Under the pieces are notes generated by a model. The model searched no databases, was not told the DNA's origin, and was given only the letters and a program-made list of their open reading frames with translations. From UBA6623 sp965217195 (lineage in GTDB: Bacteria; Acidobacteriota; Terriglobia; Bryobacterales; UBA6623), in NCBI GenBank assembly GCA_965217195.1, contig CBDCHL010000004.1, positions 806,001-870,000 of the forward strand: a DNA stretch of 64,000 nt. Reading direction: 5' to 3'. Shown piece by piece: positions 45,377-53,189 of this stretch; positions within the stretch are counted from its first letter, which is position 1; the number at the start of each line of letters is the position of its first letter. Position numbers and translations under genes: made by a program.

Positions 45377-45520
45377 CCGCCGCCCGCTGCAGCCACCGTC
45401 GAACAATCCTCTGATCCGAGCCTCGCTCCGGTGGCGCGCCTGCCCACGAAGCTAATGTCGTACCGCCGGTTCAACCAGCTGGGTTCATTCGGCTCACGCC
45501 TCACGGCTAACGGTTCACAA

Positions 45521-45645
45521 TCAAAGCACATCCGCGAATCCGCGCTTGGTGTATCGGAAGAAGAGGCCCCCGGGCGACAAAGGCGGCCACCGCGAAGGCC
45601 GCCAAGGCGAGGAAGTCGGTGGCGGAGGGCAGACCGGCCCCGCTC
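45521..45645 (-). pseudogene. Duplicated, frameshifted 3' tail of the ABC permease gene
   Basis: The stretch matches the last ~120 bases of the permease gene at 49900-50020. A block of 56 bp is identical (45583-45638 against 49961-50016). It codes for 'GLPSATDFLALAAFAVAAFV'. One extra base relative to the intact copy then shifts the frame, although the old ending (Ala-Asp-Val-Leu-stop) is still readable at 45521-45532 in the other frame. Only the tail exists here; the remaining permease sequence is absent. Confidence 0.85.
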
Positions 45646-45671
45646 CAGCCCGCCCTTGTTACCCTACGGCC

Positions 45672-46760
45672 ATGATCACCCGCCGAAACCTTTTCCAAGG
45701 CTCGTTGGCAACCGCATCGGCGGCCGCGCTTCCGGCTGCCGCTCGATCCTCCGACATAGCGATATCCAGCTCGAACGGCATGGCCTGCTGCGAAAAGGCC
45801 GTCCGGATGCTCCGTGCCGGGGACGACACGCTCGACGCCGCCATCGCGGGCGTCAACATCGTCGAGCTCGATCCGGAAGACACCAGCGTCGGCTACGGCG
45901 GGTTGCCGAACGAAGACGGCGTGGTGGAACTCGACGCCTGCGTCATGCATGGCCCAACGGCCCGCGCCGGTTCGGTCGCGGCGCTGCAAGGCATCAAGAC
46001 GCCCTCGAATGTCGCCAAGCTCGTCCTCGAGCGCAGCGACCACGTGATGATGGTCGGCGAAGGGGCCCTGCGCTTCGCCAAGGCGCAGGGGTTCAAAGAG
46101 GAAGACCTGCTCACCGAGCGCGCCCGGTCGGCTTGGCTGACCTGGAAAGAATCTCAAGGCGGCGATTGGGGGCCCGGTCTCGACGCGCCCGAGCCCGACG
46201 GAGGCCAAGCGGTGTTGCGACGTTTTCCTGGTGTCGATCCTGCCCAGCTCGAGTGGGCCCACGAGGTCGCCGCGAATCCGCCTTCGGGCACGATCACGTG
46301 CCTCACGCTCAGCCGGAGGGGAGAAATGTCGGGGGTGACGACAACCAGCGGATTGGCTTGGAAAATCCCCGGCCGCGTTGGCGACTCGCCGATTATTGGT
46401 GCAGGCCTCTACGTCGACCAACAAGTGGGAGCGGCCGGGTCCACGGGCCGCGGCGAAGAGAACATCCGTATTTGCGGGGCCCACACGGTCGTCGAAAACA
46501 TGCGTCGCGGGCTTGACCCGGAAGAAGCCTGCATCGAAGCCTTGCGACGGGTTTCCGCTAACTACGGTGACCGCCAAGACAAACTGCGGTTCGGGCTGAG
46601 ATTCTACGCCCTTAGGAAAGACGGTAAGTTCGGAGCAGCCTCGCTGTGGAGTCACGAGAAAGGCACCAACGACAAACCCGCGCGGCGCGCGACCTTCGTC
46701 GTCAACGACGGCTCAGGAAGCCGCGAAGTCGAAGCAGGCTATCTTTACGAACGCAGTTGA
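45672..46760 (+). CDS. N4-(beta-N-acetylglucosaminyl)-L-asparaginase family Ntn-hydrolase
   Basis: 362 residues from the ATG at 45672, where a twin-arginine signal begins ('MITRRNLFQGSLATASAAAL'); the open frame before it only duplicates permease sequence. The enzyme family is made as a precursor and cleaves itself before a Thr that becomes the nucleophile. That Thr is most likely Thr207 in 'PPSGTITCLTLSRRGEMSG'; relatives have Asp-Thr or Gly-Thr here. Other marks are 'AGDDTLDAAIAGVNIVELDP' and 'VDQQVGAAGSTGRGEENI'. It removes the glycan-linked Asn group from glycoprotein fragments, or may act as an isoaspartyl peptidase. The gene is in the block between the two exporter genes and appears unrelated to them. 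Confidence 0.9.
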   Translation: MITRRNLFQGSLATASAAALPAAARSSDIAISSSNGMACCEKAVRMLRAGDDTLDAAIAGVNIVELDPEDTSVGYGGLPNEDGVVELDACVMHGPTARAGSVAALQGIKTPSNVAKLVLERSDHVMMVGEGALRFAKAQGFKEEDLLTERARSAWLTWKESQGGDWGPGLDAPEPDGGQAVLRRFPGVDPAQLEWAHEVAANPPSGTITCLTLSRRGEMSGVTTTSGLAWKIPGRVGDSPIIGAGLYVDQQVGAAGSTGRGEENIRICGAHTVVENMRRGLDPEEACIEALRRVSANYGDRQDKLRFGLRFYALRKDGKFGAASLWSHEKGTNDKPARRATFVVNDGSGSREVEAGYLYERS

Positions 46761-46934
46761 AGAAGCAATCAGCGCTCCCCGACCGTTGAGACCCGCGCGC
46801 GAGCCTGACGGAAATCCACGCTCGGGCACGGATTCAAAAGGGCTGATTGCGACTCTAGGAACACCGCGAACCCAGCCGAGACCTCTTCAAGACCTGCCCT
46901 ACCTAGCATCTCCGAGGGGCGGCATCGGCTTGAT

Positions 46935-47372
46935 TCAAGCCTTTTCCACGAACTCGACGCCGAAGTCTTTGGCGGTGGTCGCGTAGTTGTCGGGGTCGGC
47001 GGCCATTCTTTCGAACATGCGCTCGATTCCGGCCGGGGCGAAGAATATCAGCATCTTTGCCGTCGAATCTGACTCGTTGTGGAATTGATGCGCGACGTCG
47101 CGGGGGATGTTGAGGTAGTCGCCCTTCCTTGCTACGATGCGCTCGCCGTCGGCTTGGAAGACTACCTCCCCTTCCAGCATGTAGAAGGCTTCCTCTTCGC
47201 GAGTCTGGATGTGCGGCGGCGGGCCGCCTGCGGGCGGCACGATTGCCTCCATGACAAAATAGTCGCCCGCGGTGTCGTCGCCAGTCGCCAACGAACGATA
47301 TTCGTCCCCGGCTCCCCGCCAGACGGTTTGTCCGTCTGTGGATCGGACAATCTTTACTTTTCGATTCGGCAT
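46935..47372 (-). CDS. Cupin-domain protein
   Basis: 145 residues from the ATG at 47372, with GGAG/GAAGAG sequence just upstream; the longer frame before it is antisense to nothing useful and lacks a ribosome site. A single cupin: 'GGPPPHIQTREEEAFYMLEG' (motif 1 with His and Glu residues) and 'RKGDYLNIPRDVAHQFHNES' (motif 2). This is the quercetinase-like/'cupin_2' type. It lies 56 bp downstream of the CDGSH gene on the same strand, so the two are probably co-transcribed. The substrate is unknown. Confidence 0.85.
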   Translation of the reverse strand: MPNRKVKIVRSTDGQTVWRGAGDEYRSLATGDDTAGDYFVMEAIVPPAGGPPPHIQTREEEAFYMLEGEVVFQADGERIVARKGDYLNIPRDVAHQFHNESDSTAKMLIFFAPAGIERMFERMAADPDNYATTAKDFGVEFVEKA

Positions 47373-47428
47373 GACTCTTCTCCGTTTCAGAATCGGGTTG
47401 GCGCCGAAGCAGACCGCGGCTGGTGGGT

Positions 47429-48079
47429 TTACTCCGAGGTAAAGCCGACGCGGCTGTGAGCCCCGTCGCAGAACGGTTTGTTGTCGGAAGCCCCGCAACG
47501 ACAAAAGGCCCCTTTCTCGACGTTGACCTGGCGGCCGTCCGCGCCTCTTACTGATAAGCGCCCCTCGAACAACAGCGGGCCGTTCGGTAATGCCGTTAGC
47601 CGGATCTTGCCGCCGCGGTTGCTGTGCGGCGCTTCGGTGGTCTCACCCAGCGCGCCGGCATCTTCAAACTTTACGTGGGTATGTTGTCCGTCGCAGAGGG
47701 GTTTGTTTTGTGACCCGCCACAGCGGCATAGCGCGATCCGAGTGTCTGCCAGCAGCACAACGTCTTGGTTCGTGAGGACCTCCCCCTCGCCACGAAAGTA
47801 GAGGGGGCCGTTAGGGTCGATCGTGACGGCGTTTTGCTCGGGTACGGATTCGGCCGGTGAGTCGTCTTTCGCCTCGAGGTGGAGGGCGCCGGTGGGGCAA
47901 CTCGCCACGACCGGGAGGAGCTGTTCGGGCTCGGCGCGGTCGGGGTCGATCCACGGCTTGCGGTTGGGGTCGAAGACTTCGGATAGGCCATGCACACATT
48001 CGGCGGCGTGAATGCAGCGCGGGACATCGTAGGTAATTGTGGCCTTTGCTCCGGAGTAAAGCAGAATCTTCGATTTCAT
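47429..48079 (-). CDS. Multi-cluster iron-sulfur protein: Fer4_19 plus two CDGSH domains
   Basis: 216 residues. The N-terminal 70 residues contain 'PRCIHAAECVHGLSEVFD' and 'VASCPTGAL', the divergent mono-cluster ferredoxin domain (Fer4_19) found before CDGSH proteins. Two CDGSH motifs follow, 'CRCGGSQNKPLCDGQH' and 'CRCGASDNKPFCDGAH', each with the Cys3-His set that binds a labile [2Fe-2S] cluster. The protein should bind three clusters and is soluble. Such proteins are linked to iron and redox handling. It is divergent from the ArsR gene at 48337 and precedes a cupin. Confidence 0.93.
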   Translation of the reverse strand: MKSKILLYSGAKATITYDVPRCIHAAECVHGLSEVFDPNRKPWIDPDRAEPEQLLPVVASCPTGALHLEAKDDSPAESVPEQNAVTIDPNGPLYFRGEGEVLTNQDVVLLADTRIALCRCGGSQNKPLCDGQHTHVKFEDAGALGETTEAPHSNRGGKIRLTALPNGPLLFEGRLSVRGADGRQVNVEKGAFCRCGASDNKPFCDGAHSRVGFTSE

Positions 48080-48297
48080 GGCTCCTGCCTTTCCGGGTGT
48101 CGCGCCGACCGACCTGGTGAGCGTGCGCTCATTCTAGCGGGAGTTGCCGGGGACGAGTCGGAGAAAGCATTGCCCGCGTGAGCAGGGTGAATCCCGTTGC
48201 TGCCGGCGAGGTGCAATTTCGACTTGTGCGCCTTATTGCAGAAAAGTCTCTTTGACTGTTCGTCGGGTGTGAACCAGGTCAGCTTGGAGGTGACTCG

Positions 48298-48334
48298 TTG
48301 ACAAGTATCTTGAGATTAGAATATTCTAGAATCT
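48298..48334 (+). promoter_or_regulatory. Putative promoter and operator of the arsR-type gene
   Basis: TTGACA at 48298-48303 and TATTCT at 48322-48327 give an 18-base spacing. The -10 region lies inside an imperfect dyad at 48313-48334 (AGATTAGAATATTCTAGAATCT, perfect core AGAATATTCT). The expected transcription start, about 48334, is only ~3 bases before the ATG at 48337, with no ribosome site, so the mRNA may be leaderless. The dyad is a reasonable autoregulatory operator for the encoded ArsR protein. Confidence 0.55.
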
Positions 48335-48336
48335 GA

Positions 48337-48651
48337 ATGAACGAGGCACTGCAAGCTTTGGCGCACCCCGATCGGACGTCGATCTTTCGTGCCGTGTGTA
48401 AGCGCGAATGCTCGGTGGGCGAGCTTTCACGCGCGTTCGGCCTGCGGCAGCCGGCGGCGAGCCAGCATCTGCAGGTGCTGCGTCAAGCGAACCTAGTGTC
48501 GGTGCGGTCGGAAGCGAATCGGCGCTTGTATCGGGCAAACCATAGGGAACTGGCGAAGCTTCGTCGATTCTTGGATGGGTTTTGGAAGGACAGTCTGCTA
48601 GCGCTCAAAGCGGCGGCGGAGTCTCGCGCCCGGCGCGGGGCGCGGAGATGA
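48337..48651 (+). CDS. ArsR-family transcriptional regulator
   Basis: 104 residues, a winged-helix ArsR/SmtB-type regulator: 'LAHPDRTSIFRAVCKRECSV' and 'GELSRAFGLRQPAASQHLQV' (helix-turn-helix), then 'LVSVRSEANRRLYRANHREL' (wing). Metal-binding Cys pairs typical of ArsR are not seen, apart from a lone Cys-Lys-Arg-Glu-Cys in helix 2 that might bind a metal. It overlaps the next gene, an AHSA1/SRPBCC protein, as ATGA. This ArsR-AHSA1 pairing is common and is thought to control detoxification or stress genes. It probably represses its own operon. Confidence 0.92.
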   Translation: MNEALQALAHPDRTSIFRAVCKRECSVGELSRAFGLRQPAASQHLQVLRQANLVSVRSEANRRLYRANHRELAKLRRFLDGFWKDSLLALKAAAESRARRGARR

Positions 48652-49169
48652 GCGAGACGATTCTTGTCGAGCAGGAGATTGAGATCGAGGCTCCGGCGGA
48701 GATTGTCTTTGAGCTGTTGACGGACGCGGAGGGCTTGCGGGAGTGGATGGCGGTGGAAGTGCAAAGTGATGTTGTTGTCGGGGGACTGATTCGATGGCGT
48801 CACGAAAACGGGGCGGTAATGAGCGGACGCTTCGTCGAGATCGAACGGCCGACTCGCGTCGTGTTCACGTACGGCTGGGAGGAAGGGGGGCCGGCCGTGC
48901 CACCCGGCAGCACCCGTGTGGTCATCGACCTTGAGGAGCGTGAGGGTCTTACGCGGTTGCATCTGGTGCACAGCGAAATCCCGAGTTCGATGGTTGAAGA
49001 TCATCGACGGGGGTGGGAGTGGTTCCTCGGGAAGCTCGCTGAGCGGGGCGCGGGGCGCGGCGAGGCGGCAAGCAGCGGCGCAAGGAGGTACGCAATGAAT
49101 TCGGTAGAGCGGGTCTCAATCAGCTTACAAAGCAGTCGGGGTCGCGACCTTCGCCAACTGGGGCGCTGA
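48648..49169 (+). CDS. SRPBCC/AHSA1-type protein with abnormal C-terminus
   Basis: 173 residues from an ATG overlapping the ArsR stop. Residues 1-145 match the AHSA1 START-like family: 'EIEIEAPAEIVFELLTDAEG', 'LREWMAVEVQSDVVVGGLIR', 'TRVVFTYGWEEGG' and 'SMVEDHRRGWEWFLGKLAER'. The natural end is near there; the last ~30 residues ('GRGEAASSGARRYAMNSVER' and beyond) are low-complexity and unlike the family. A strong ribosome site GGAGG (49084-49088) with an ATG at 49095 lies in the same frame within that tail, which suggests a lost stop codon or an indel near the old end. Confidence 0.8.
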   Translation: MSETILVEQEIEIEAPAEIVFELLTDAEGLREWMAVEVQSDVVVGGLIRWRHENGAVMSGRFVEIERPTRVVFTYGWEEGGPAVPPGSTRVVIDLEEREGLTRLHLVHSEIPSSMVEDHRRGWEWFLGKLAERGAGRGEAASSGARRYAMNSVERVSISLQSSRGRDLRQLGR

Positions 49170-49171
49170 GC

Positions 49172-49507
49172 GTGGCTTGGTACAGCGTCTTCGGGGAGAA
49201 GTGGGCCGCGCTGACCGGGACTTCGCCGGAATGGGAGTTTGAGCTTGACAAGGTCGTCATTGGGTTGTTTTTCAACTTCCTCATGGCACTCGCCGTCGCT
49301 GTGGTATTGAGAGCGGCACGCGGAGAGGGCGCGGCCGCGGGCGTACGCTGGGGGCTTGTCCTAACCGCGTTGCTGGTGCTTCCCGCACACTCGGGCAAAT
49401 GGACTTGGCAAGAAAAACCTATGTTGCTCGGCATCGATACGGGCGGACACTTGATCTCACTTGTAGCGTCGGGGTTGATTATCGGGTGTGGCAGCGAAAA
49501 ACATTGA
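49172..49507 (+). CDS. DUF1761-like membrane protein, possibly N-truncated
   Basis: 111 residues from a GTG at 49172. It begins at 'AWYSVFGEKWAALTGTSPEW', where DUF1761 proteins have this motif after an N-terminal helix; that helix is absent here. Two more hydrophobic segments follow ('VIGLFFNFLMALAVAVVLRA', 'VRWGLVLTALLVLPAHSG'). The upstream strong ribosome site at 49084 leads to a 24-codon frame ending at 49169 rather than to this gene. It is probably part of the ArsR transcript. Function unknown. Confidence 0.55.
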   Translation: MAWYSVFGEKWAALTGTSPEWEFELDKVVIGLFFNFLMALAVAVVLRAARGEGAAAGVRWGLVLTALLVLPAHSGKWTWQEKPMLLGIDTGGHLISLVASGLIIGCGSEKH

Positions 49508-49519
49508 AGGAGGCGGGCG

Positions 49520-49882
49520 ATGGGGAAGAGCCAGGAAGTCGAACAATGGCTTGATGACTTCGATCATCCTTTGAAAGACGCGATCATGCGGGTGCGTAAG
49601 ATCGTGCTTGGCGCGGACAAGCGTGTGGGGGAGTGTATCAAGTGGAAGAGTCCGACCTTTACCTACGCGGGCAATATCGCGAGCATCAATCCCAATACGA
49701 AAAAGAAAGTGAGTCTCATGTTTCATCGGGGCGGGGAGATTCCGGGCCAACATCCGCGCTTGGTGGGCGGCGGGGGGACCGTTAAGTACATGTACTTTGC
49801 CGATGCGGCGGATGTCGATGCTCAGCGGTCGGCGATTGAGGCCGCTATTCGAGCTTGGTGCAAGATGAAGGAGAGTCGGTAA
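49520..49882 (+). CDS. DUF1801 protein
   Basis: 120 residues with AAGGAGG seven bases before the ATG. The family pattern is clear: 'DFDHPLKDAIMRVRKIVLGA', 'ECIKWKSPTFTYAGNIASIN', 'VSLMFHRGGEIPGQHPRLVG' and 'DAADVDAQRSAIEAAIRAW'. DUF1801 members have a frataxin/CyaY-like iron-chaperone fold in the family's structural cases. It is the last gene of the ArsR-led run, 13 bp after the membrane protein. The permease gene converges on it with a gap of 17 bp. Confidence 0.88.
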   Translation: MGKSQEVEQWLDDFDHPLKDAIMRVRKIVLGADKRVGECIKWKSPTFTYAGNIASINPNTKKKVSLMFHRGGEIPGQHPRLVGGGGTVKYMYFADAADVDAQRSAIEAAIRAWCKMKESR

Positions 49883-49899
49883 ACCGAGCGACCTCCTCG

Positions 49900-50706
49900 T
49901 CACAGCACGTCCGCGAAGCCGCGCTTCGAGTACCGAAAAAAGAGGCCGCCGGCTACAAACGCGGCCACCGCGAAGGCCGCCAAGGCGAGGAAGTCGGTGG
50001 CGGAGGGCAGACCGGCGCCGAGGATGCACTCGCGGTAACCGCGAACGACGTAAGTAAGCGGGTTCAGGTGGAGGAAGCCCGAGACGGGTTCGGGGAATTG
50101 GGCTTCAAACAGAAAAATCGGCGTCAGCCAAAACCACGCTGTCAGCATGACCGAGATCACCTGGGCGGTGTCGCGTAGATAGACGTTGAGGGCGGCGGCG
50201 ATCCACGCCAACCCGAGGCTCAGCAGCCCAACCAACACGAAGTAACCCGGTAACAGCAGCAACGCCGCGCTGATGTGATGGTCGCGAATCCCGACAATGA
50301 CGATCAGCAGGACCAAGGCCAACATGTGACTGATCCAGGTCGAAAGAAAAATGCTGAGCGGAACCACTTCAGCGGGGAAAACGGTCTTCTTGATCAGATT
50401 CGCGTATTCGACGAGCGAAGACGACGAGCGCTGTAGGGTTTCGGAAAACAGCAGCCAAGGCAGCATCCCCGCGAAGAGAAAGAGCGGATAGCTGTCGGTC
50501 ACCTCACCGCGCGGCAAGCGCATGCCGAAGGCATAGGCGAAGACGAACGTGTAGACCGCGAGCAGAACCAGCGGATGAACGACACCCCACAACCAGCCGA
50601 CGACCGAGCCTACGTAACGCTGCTCGAAATCACGGCGCACCAATTGGTAGACAAGGCTGCGGTTCTTGACAAGGTTTCGGAGGAAAAATGTGCCGGGGAG
50701 GTGCAT
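49900..50706 (-). CDS. ABC-2 type permease of a polysaccharide exporter (Wzm/TagG-like)
   Basis: 268 residues, six membrane helices. Family marks: 'LVKNRSLVYQLVRRDFEQRY', 'LWGVVHPLVLLAVYTFVFAY', 'FAGMLPWLLFSETLQRSSSS', 'NLIKKTVFPAEVVPLSIFLS' and 'LNVYLRDTAQVISVMLTAWF'. It exports a lipid-linked sugar chain together with the ATPase at 43787-45106; normally the two genes are adjacent in this order. Its ATG at 50706 lies inside the first unit of a 104-bp tandem duplication that holds its 5' flank. A tail fragment of the same gene lies at 45521-45645. Confidence 0.93.
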   Translation of the reverse strand: MHLPGTFFLRNLVKNRSLVYQLVRRDFEQRYVGSVVGWLWGVVHPLVLLAVYTFVFAYAFGMRLPRGEVTDSYPLFLFAGMLPWLLFSETLQRSSSSLVEYANLIKKTVFPAEVVPLSIFLSTWISHMLALVLLIVIVGIRDHHISAALLLLPGYFVLVGLLSLGLAWIAAALNVYLRDTAQVISVMLTAWFWLTPIFLFEAQFPEPVSGFLHLNPLTYVVRGYRECILGAGLPSATDFLALAAFAVAAFVAGGLFFRYSKRGFADVL

Positions 50707-50902
50707 TCGGTGGGCCGTGAGCCGCCGGCCGTTAATTAACCGTGAACCGTTAGCCCTTAGCCGCTAGACGGGACCGTCTATTGTGCGCGGCCTCTTACGG
50801 GGAGGTGCATTCGGTGGGCCGTGAGCCGCCGGCCGTTAATTAACCGTGAACCGTTAGCCCTTAGCCGCTAGACGGGACCGTCTATTGTGCGCGGCCTCTT
50901 AC
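50695..50902. repeat. Perfect 104-bp tandem duplication at the permease start
   Basis: Unit 1 (50695-50798) and unit 2 (50799-50902) are identical. Each begins GGGGAGGTGCATTCGG and ends GCGCGGCCTCTTAC. On the minus strand the permease start codon and its flank therefore occur twice. Inside each unit are short inverted motifs (GTGAACCGTTAGCCC/TTAGCCGCTAGACGGG). The duplication is exact, so it is recent or recently homogenised. Confidence 0.95.
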
Positions 50903-51058
50903 ATCATCGCAGGGTTTTGTGCCATATCACCGGTACGGCGGGCTCGCCGGACGGTACGCCCGCTTCGGACGTCCGACTTATTCTGCGCCGCCCTGGTCTT
51001 AAGCCGAAAGCACCGGCCCAATAGAGATGGGAAAACTCGTGGTCTGGATCGACCCCCG

Positions 51059-52795
51059 TCAGACGCCCGCGAGGGACAGCCGGAACGCGGCCATCTCCTC
51101 GCTGTTGCGAACCAGCAGGACGTCGCCGACCAGCACCGGGTGGTTCCAGGTCTTGCCCTCGATCGCCGGGAACCGCGCGAGCTCCGCGAACTGGTCGGGG
51201 GCCGCCCCGACCAGCGCCAGCTCACCCTTCTCCGACAGCACCAGCAGCAAGTCCTGGTCGGCCAGCAGGACGAGCTGCCCGCTGCCGTAGCGTCCGCCTT
51301 TCCACTTGCGCTCGCCGTCCTTGACGTCGATGCACGCGAGAATCCTGCCGTCGAAGCCGAAGGCATGGCCGGCATGAACAACGAAGTCGCTGAAGTAAGG
51401 CTTCAGTCGGATCGACGTCCAGCGCTCTTCGATGCTCCATCCGCCGGATCCGTGCGCAACCGCGATGCGGCGCATGCCGCTTGTGTCGCCGCGGCTGATC
51501 AGGATGTCGCCGCCCGCGATCAGGGCCGGCTGGACGATGCGGGTGCCGCCCGGCCACGGGTGCTCCCAAAGCAGCTTACCATCGGCCGGCGAGAGGCTGG
51601 CGGCGCCGGATTGCGTCACCAGCAGGATCTGCGGGACTCCGTGGATCGTCATTAGATGCGGCGAGCTATAGCCGGCACCACCGGCCGGACCGAACCAGCG
51701 GCGATCGCCCGTAGCGCGATCGTAGGCAACCAGCACTCCTTCGACGGCGACGATGACGACGTCATCGACCACAAGCGGCGAGCTTGCAAAGCCCCAGTAC
51801 GGGACCTTCACGTCGGCGTCGGCCGCCGCGTTGCGCGACCATACGACAGCGCCGTCAGCAGCGTCGAGCACGTTTAGAATTCCGGTGGCGCCGAAGGTGT
51901 AGACGCGACCGTCGCTGAGAGTCGGTGTCCCGCGCGGACCGGCGCCGCCAATGGCCTCCCAGAACCGGGCCGCGTCGCGGTGTCTCCACACCGGCTCGCC
52001 AGTGGTCACTCTGTAGCAGGCGACGACCTCGTCGTCACCGCGCTGCTCCTGGGTGTAGAGCAGGTCGCCGCTAACCGCCAAGGACGACCAGCCGGGTCCT
52101 ATCGGGCGGCGCCACAGCTCGACCGGCGGCGACCGAGACCAGTCGGTCTCGATCCGCACGCCGCGGATGATGCCGTCGCGATCGGGCCCGCGAAAGCCGG
52201 GCCAGGCGGCTTCCGTCTCCACGGCCGCCGGGGTCGACGGAACCGCCGTTAGCACGTCGTCGGGTTGGGCCAGGAGCCGCTCCTCGGGCGTCTCGGACCA
52301 CCTCCACGCGAAATCCGCGGAGCCGTCACCCGTAATGCCGTGGCTCCGGAGGAACGTCCACCCTCCGCACGCGACCAGGATGGTCGCAACCATCGTCGCG
52401 CGCCGAGGTCCGTCAGAGAGGTGACGGGTGCCCACCGCCCCGACGACGAAAGCGAGACTCAGGACCGGAATGGCGTAGACGGGGAACATGATCCCCAGCA
52501 TCGACATCGCAATCGACTCGTGGAGGACGCGCGTTGTCGCCATGAACGCGACGATCATCAAGACAATGGCGCCCCAGCGCTCGGATCGAGGAGCCCGGCT
52601 GAAGAACGCCCACCACACGACGACCGCCAACCCGCCGAAGAGCACGCCAAGCGGCGCGACGTACGCTGCCACTTGCCCGGGCGCGACGATTGGGACGACA
52701 TAAAAGGCCAGCCACTGCAGCACCACGGCGACCACGCCGGGCCACAGCCGGAGCAGCTTTTGCGGATTCGGTTCGTCGGTCTGTTCGTTAGCCAT
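51059..52795 (-). CDS. Membrane protein with outward PQQ-type beta-propeller
   Basis: 578 residues. Four to five hydrophobic helices in the first 150 residues ('LWPGVVAVVLQWLAFYVVPI', 'IVLMIVAFMATTRVL') anchor the protein. From ~195 onward are PQQ-like propeller blades: 'WPGFRGPDRDGIIRGVRIET', 'GWSSLAVSGDLLYTQEQRGD', 'VLDAADGAVVWSRNAA' and 'PWPGGTRIVQPALIAGGDIL'. PQQ-binding residues of true dehydrogenases are not apparent, so this is more likely a BamB-like structural propeller found in Planctomycetes and Acidobacteriota. The base composition is somewhat more GC-rich than its neighbours. It stands alone. Confidence 0.8.
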   Translation of the reverse strand: MANEQTDEPNPQKLLRLWPGVVAVVLQWLAFYVVPIVAPGQVAAYVAPLGVLFGGLAVVVWWAFFSRAPRSERWGAIVLMIVAFMATTRVLHESIAMSMLGIMFPVYAIPVLSLAFVVGAVGTRHLSDGPRRATMVATILVACGGWTFLRSHGITGDGSADFAWRWSETPEERLLAQPDDVLTAVPSTPAAVETEAAWPGFRGPDRDGIIRGVRIETDWSRSPPVELWRRPIGPGWSSLAVSGDLLYTQEQRGDDEVVACYRVTTGEPVWRHRDAARFWEAIGGAGPRGTPTLSDGRVYTFGATGILNVLDAADGAVVWSRNAAADADVKVPYWGFASSPLVVDDVVIVAVEGVLVAYDRATGDRRWFGPAGGAGYSSPHLMTIHGVPQILLVTQSGAASLSPADGKLLWEHPWPGGTRIVQPALIAGGDILISRGDTSGMRRIAVAHGSGGWSIEERWTSIRLKPYFSDFVVHAGHAFGFDGRILACIDVKDGERKWKGGRYGSGQLVLLADQDLLLVLSEKGELALVGAAPDQFAELARFPAIEGKTWNHPVLVGDVLLVRNSEEMAAFRLSLAGV

Positions 52796-53189
52796 ATCAG
52801 ACAGTGTCTACCTGATCCTTGAAGGACGGTGCCGCGATCGAATCCATCCCCCCGGGGCGACTTGTATTTTCCGCGTTCACTTACTCCTACGCAAAAGGAC
52901 CCAGCGGCACGACATCGGACATGACAGAATTGTCACGAGGACCGGGGCCCCTTGACAGCCCGAGCGGCTTCCGCCGAGTCGGTTCGTTCGGTCTGCGCCC
53001 TGGCCATATCAGACCATACTCTCCCCACAGGCCGTTTGTTCACCTTTCCTGGGGGAACGCTATTTCCTCGGCTTGTTGATCGGGAAGAACGGGAGCGGAA
53101 GGAGCCCCGCCGGCGGGCGAATCCCGTCCTGATCGGCTTCCCCAGAACCGAACCACGAGGTTCGGTTTACGGTTAGCGGCTCACCGGAG
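52796..53189. other. Gene-free stretch
   Basis: No convincing gene on either strand. GCCATATCAGAC occurs twice (52791-52802, just over the previous gene's start, and near 53004). A 9-bp hairpin, AACCGAACC ACGA GGTTCGGTT, lies around 53149-53170, just beyond the stop of the small membrane gene on the minus strand, without a following T run. Confidence 0.5.

Noticed and set aside
45134..46516. Arg-rich 460-codon plus-strand frame
   Set aside because: Overlaps repeats, the permease-tail remnant and the asparaginase gene in another frame; low-complexity Arg/Gly sequence.
50695..50902. CRISPR-like array
   Set aside because: Only two long adjacent units without spacers; it is a tandem duplication.
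51059..52795. Third PQQ alcohol dehydrogenase
   Set aside because: Propeller blades are present, but the catalytic W-D-x-D region and PQQ ligands are not seen; the membrane helices fit a BamB-like protein instead.
53149..53170. Intrinsic terminator of the small membrane gene
   Set aside because: Good stem but no following U run on the minus strand; left as a plain hairpin.
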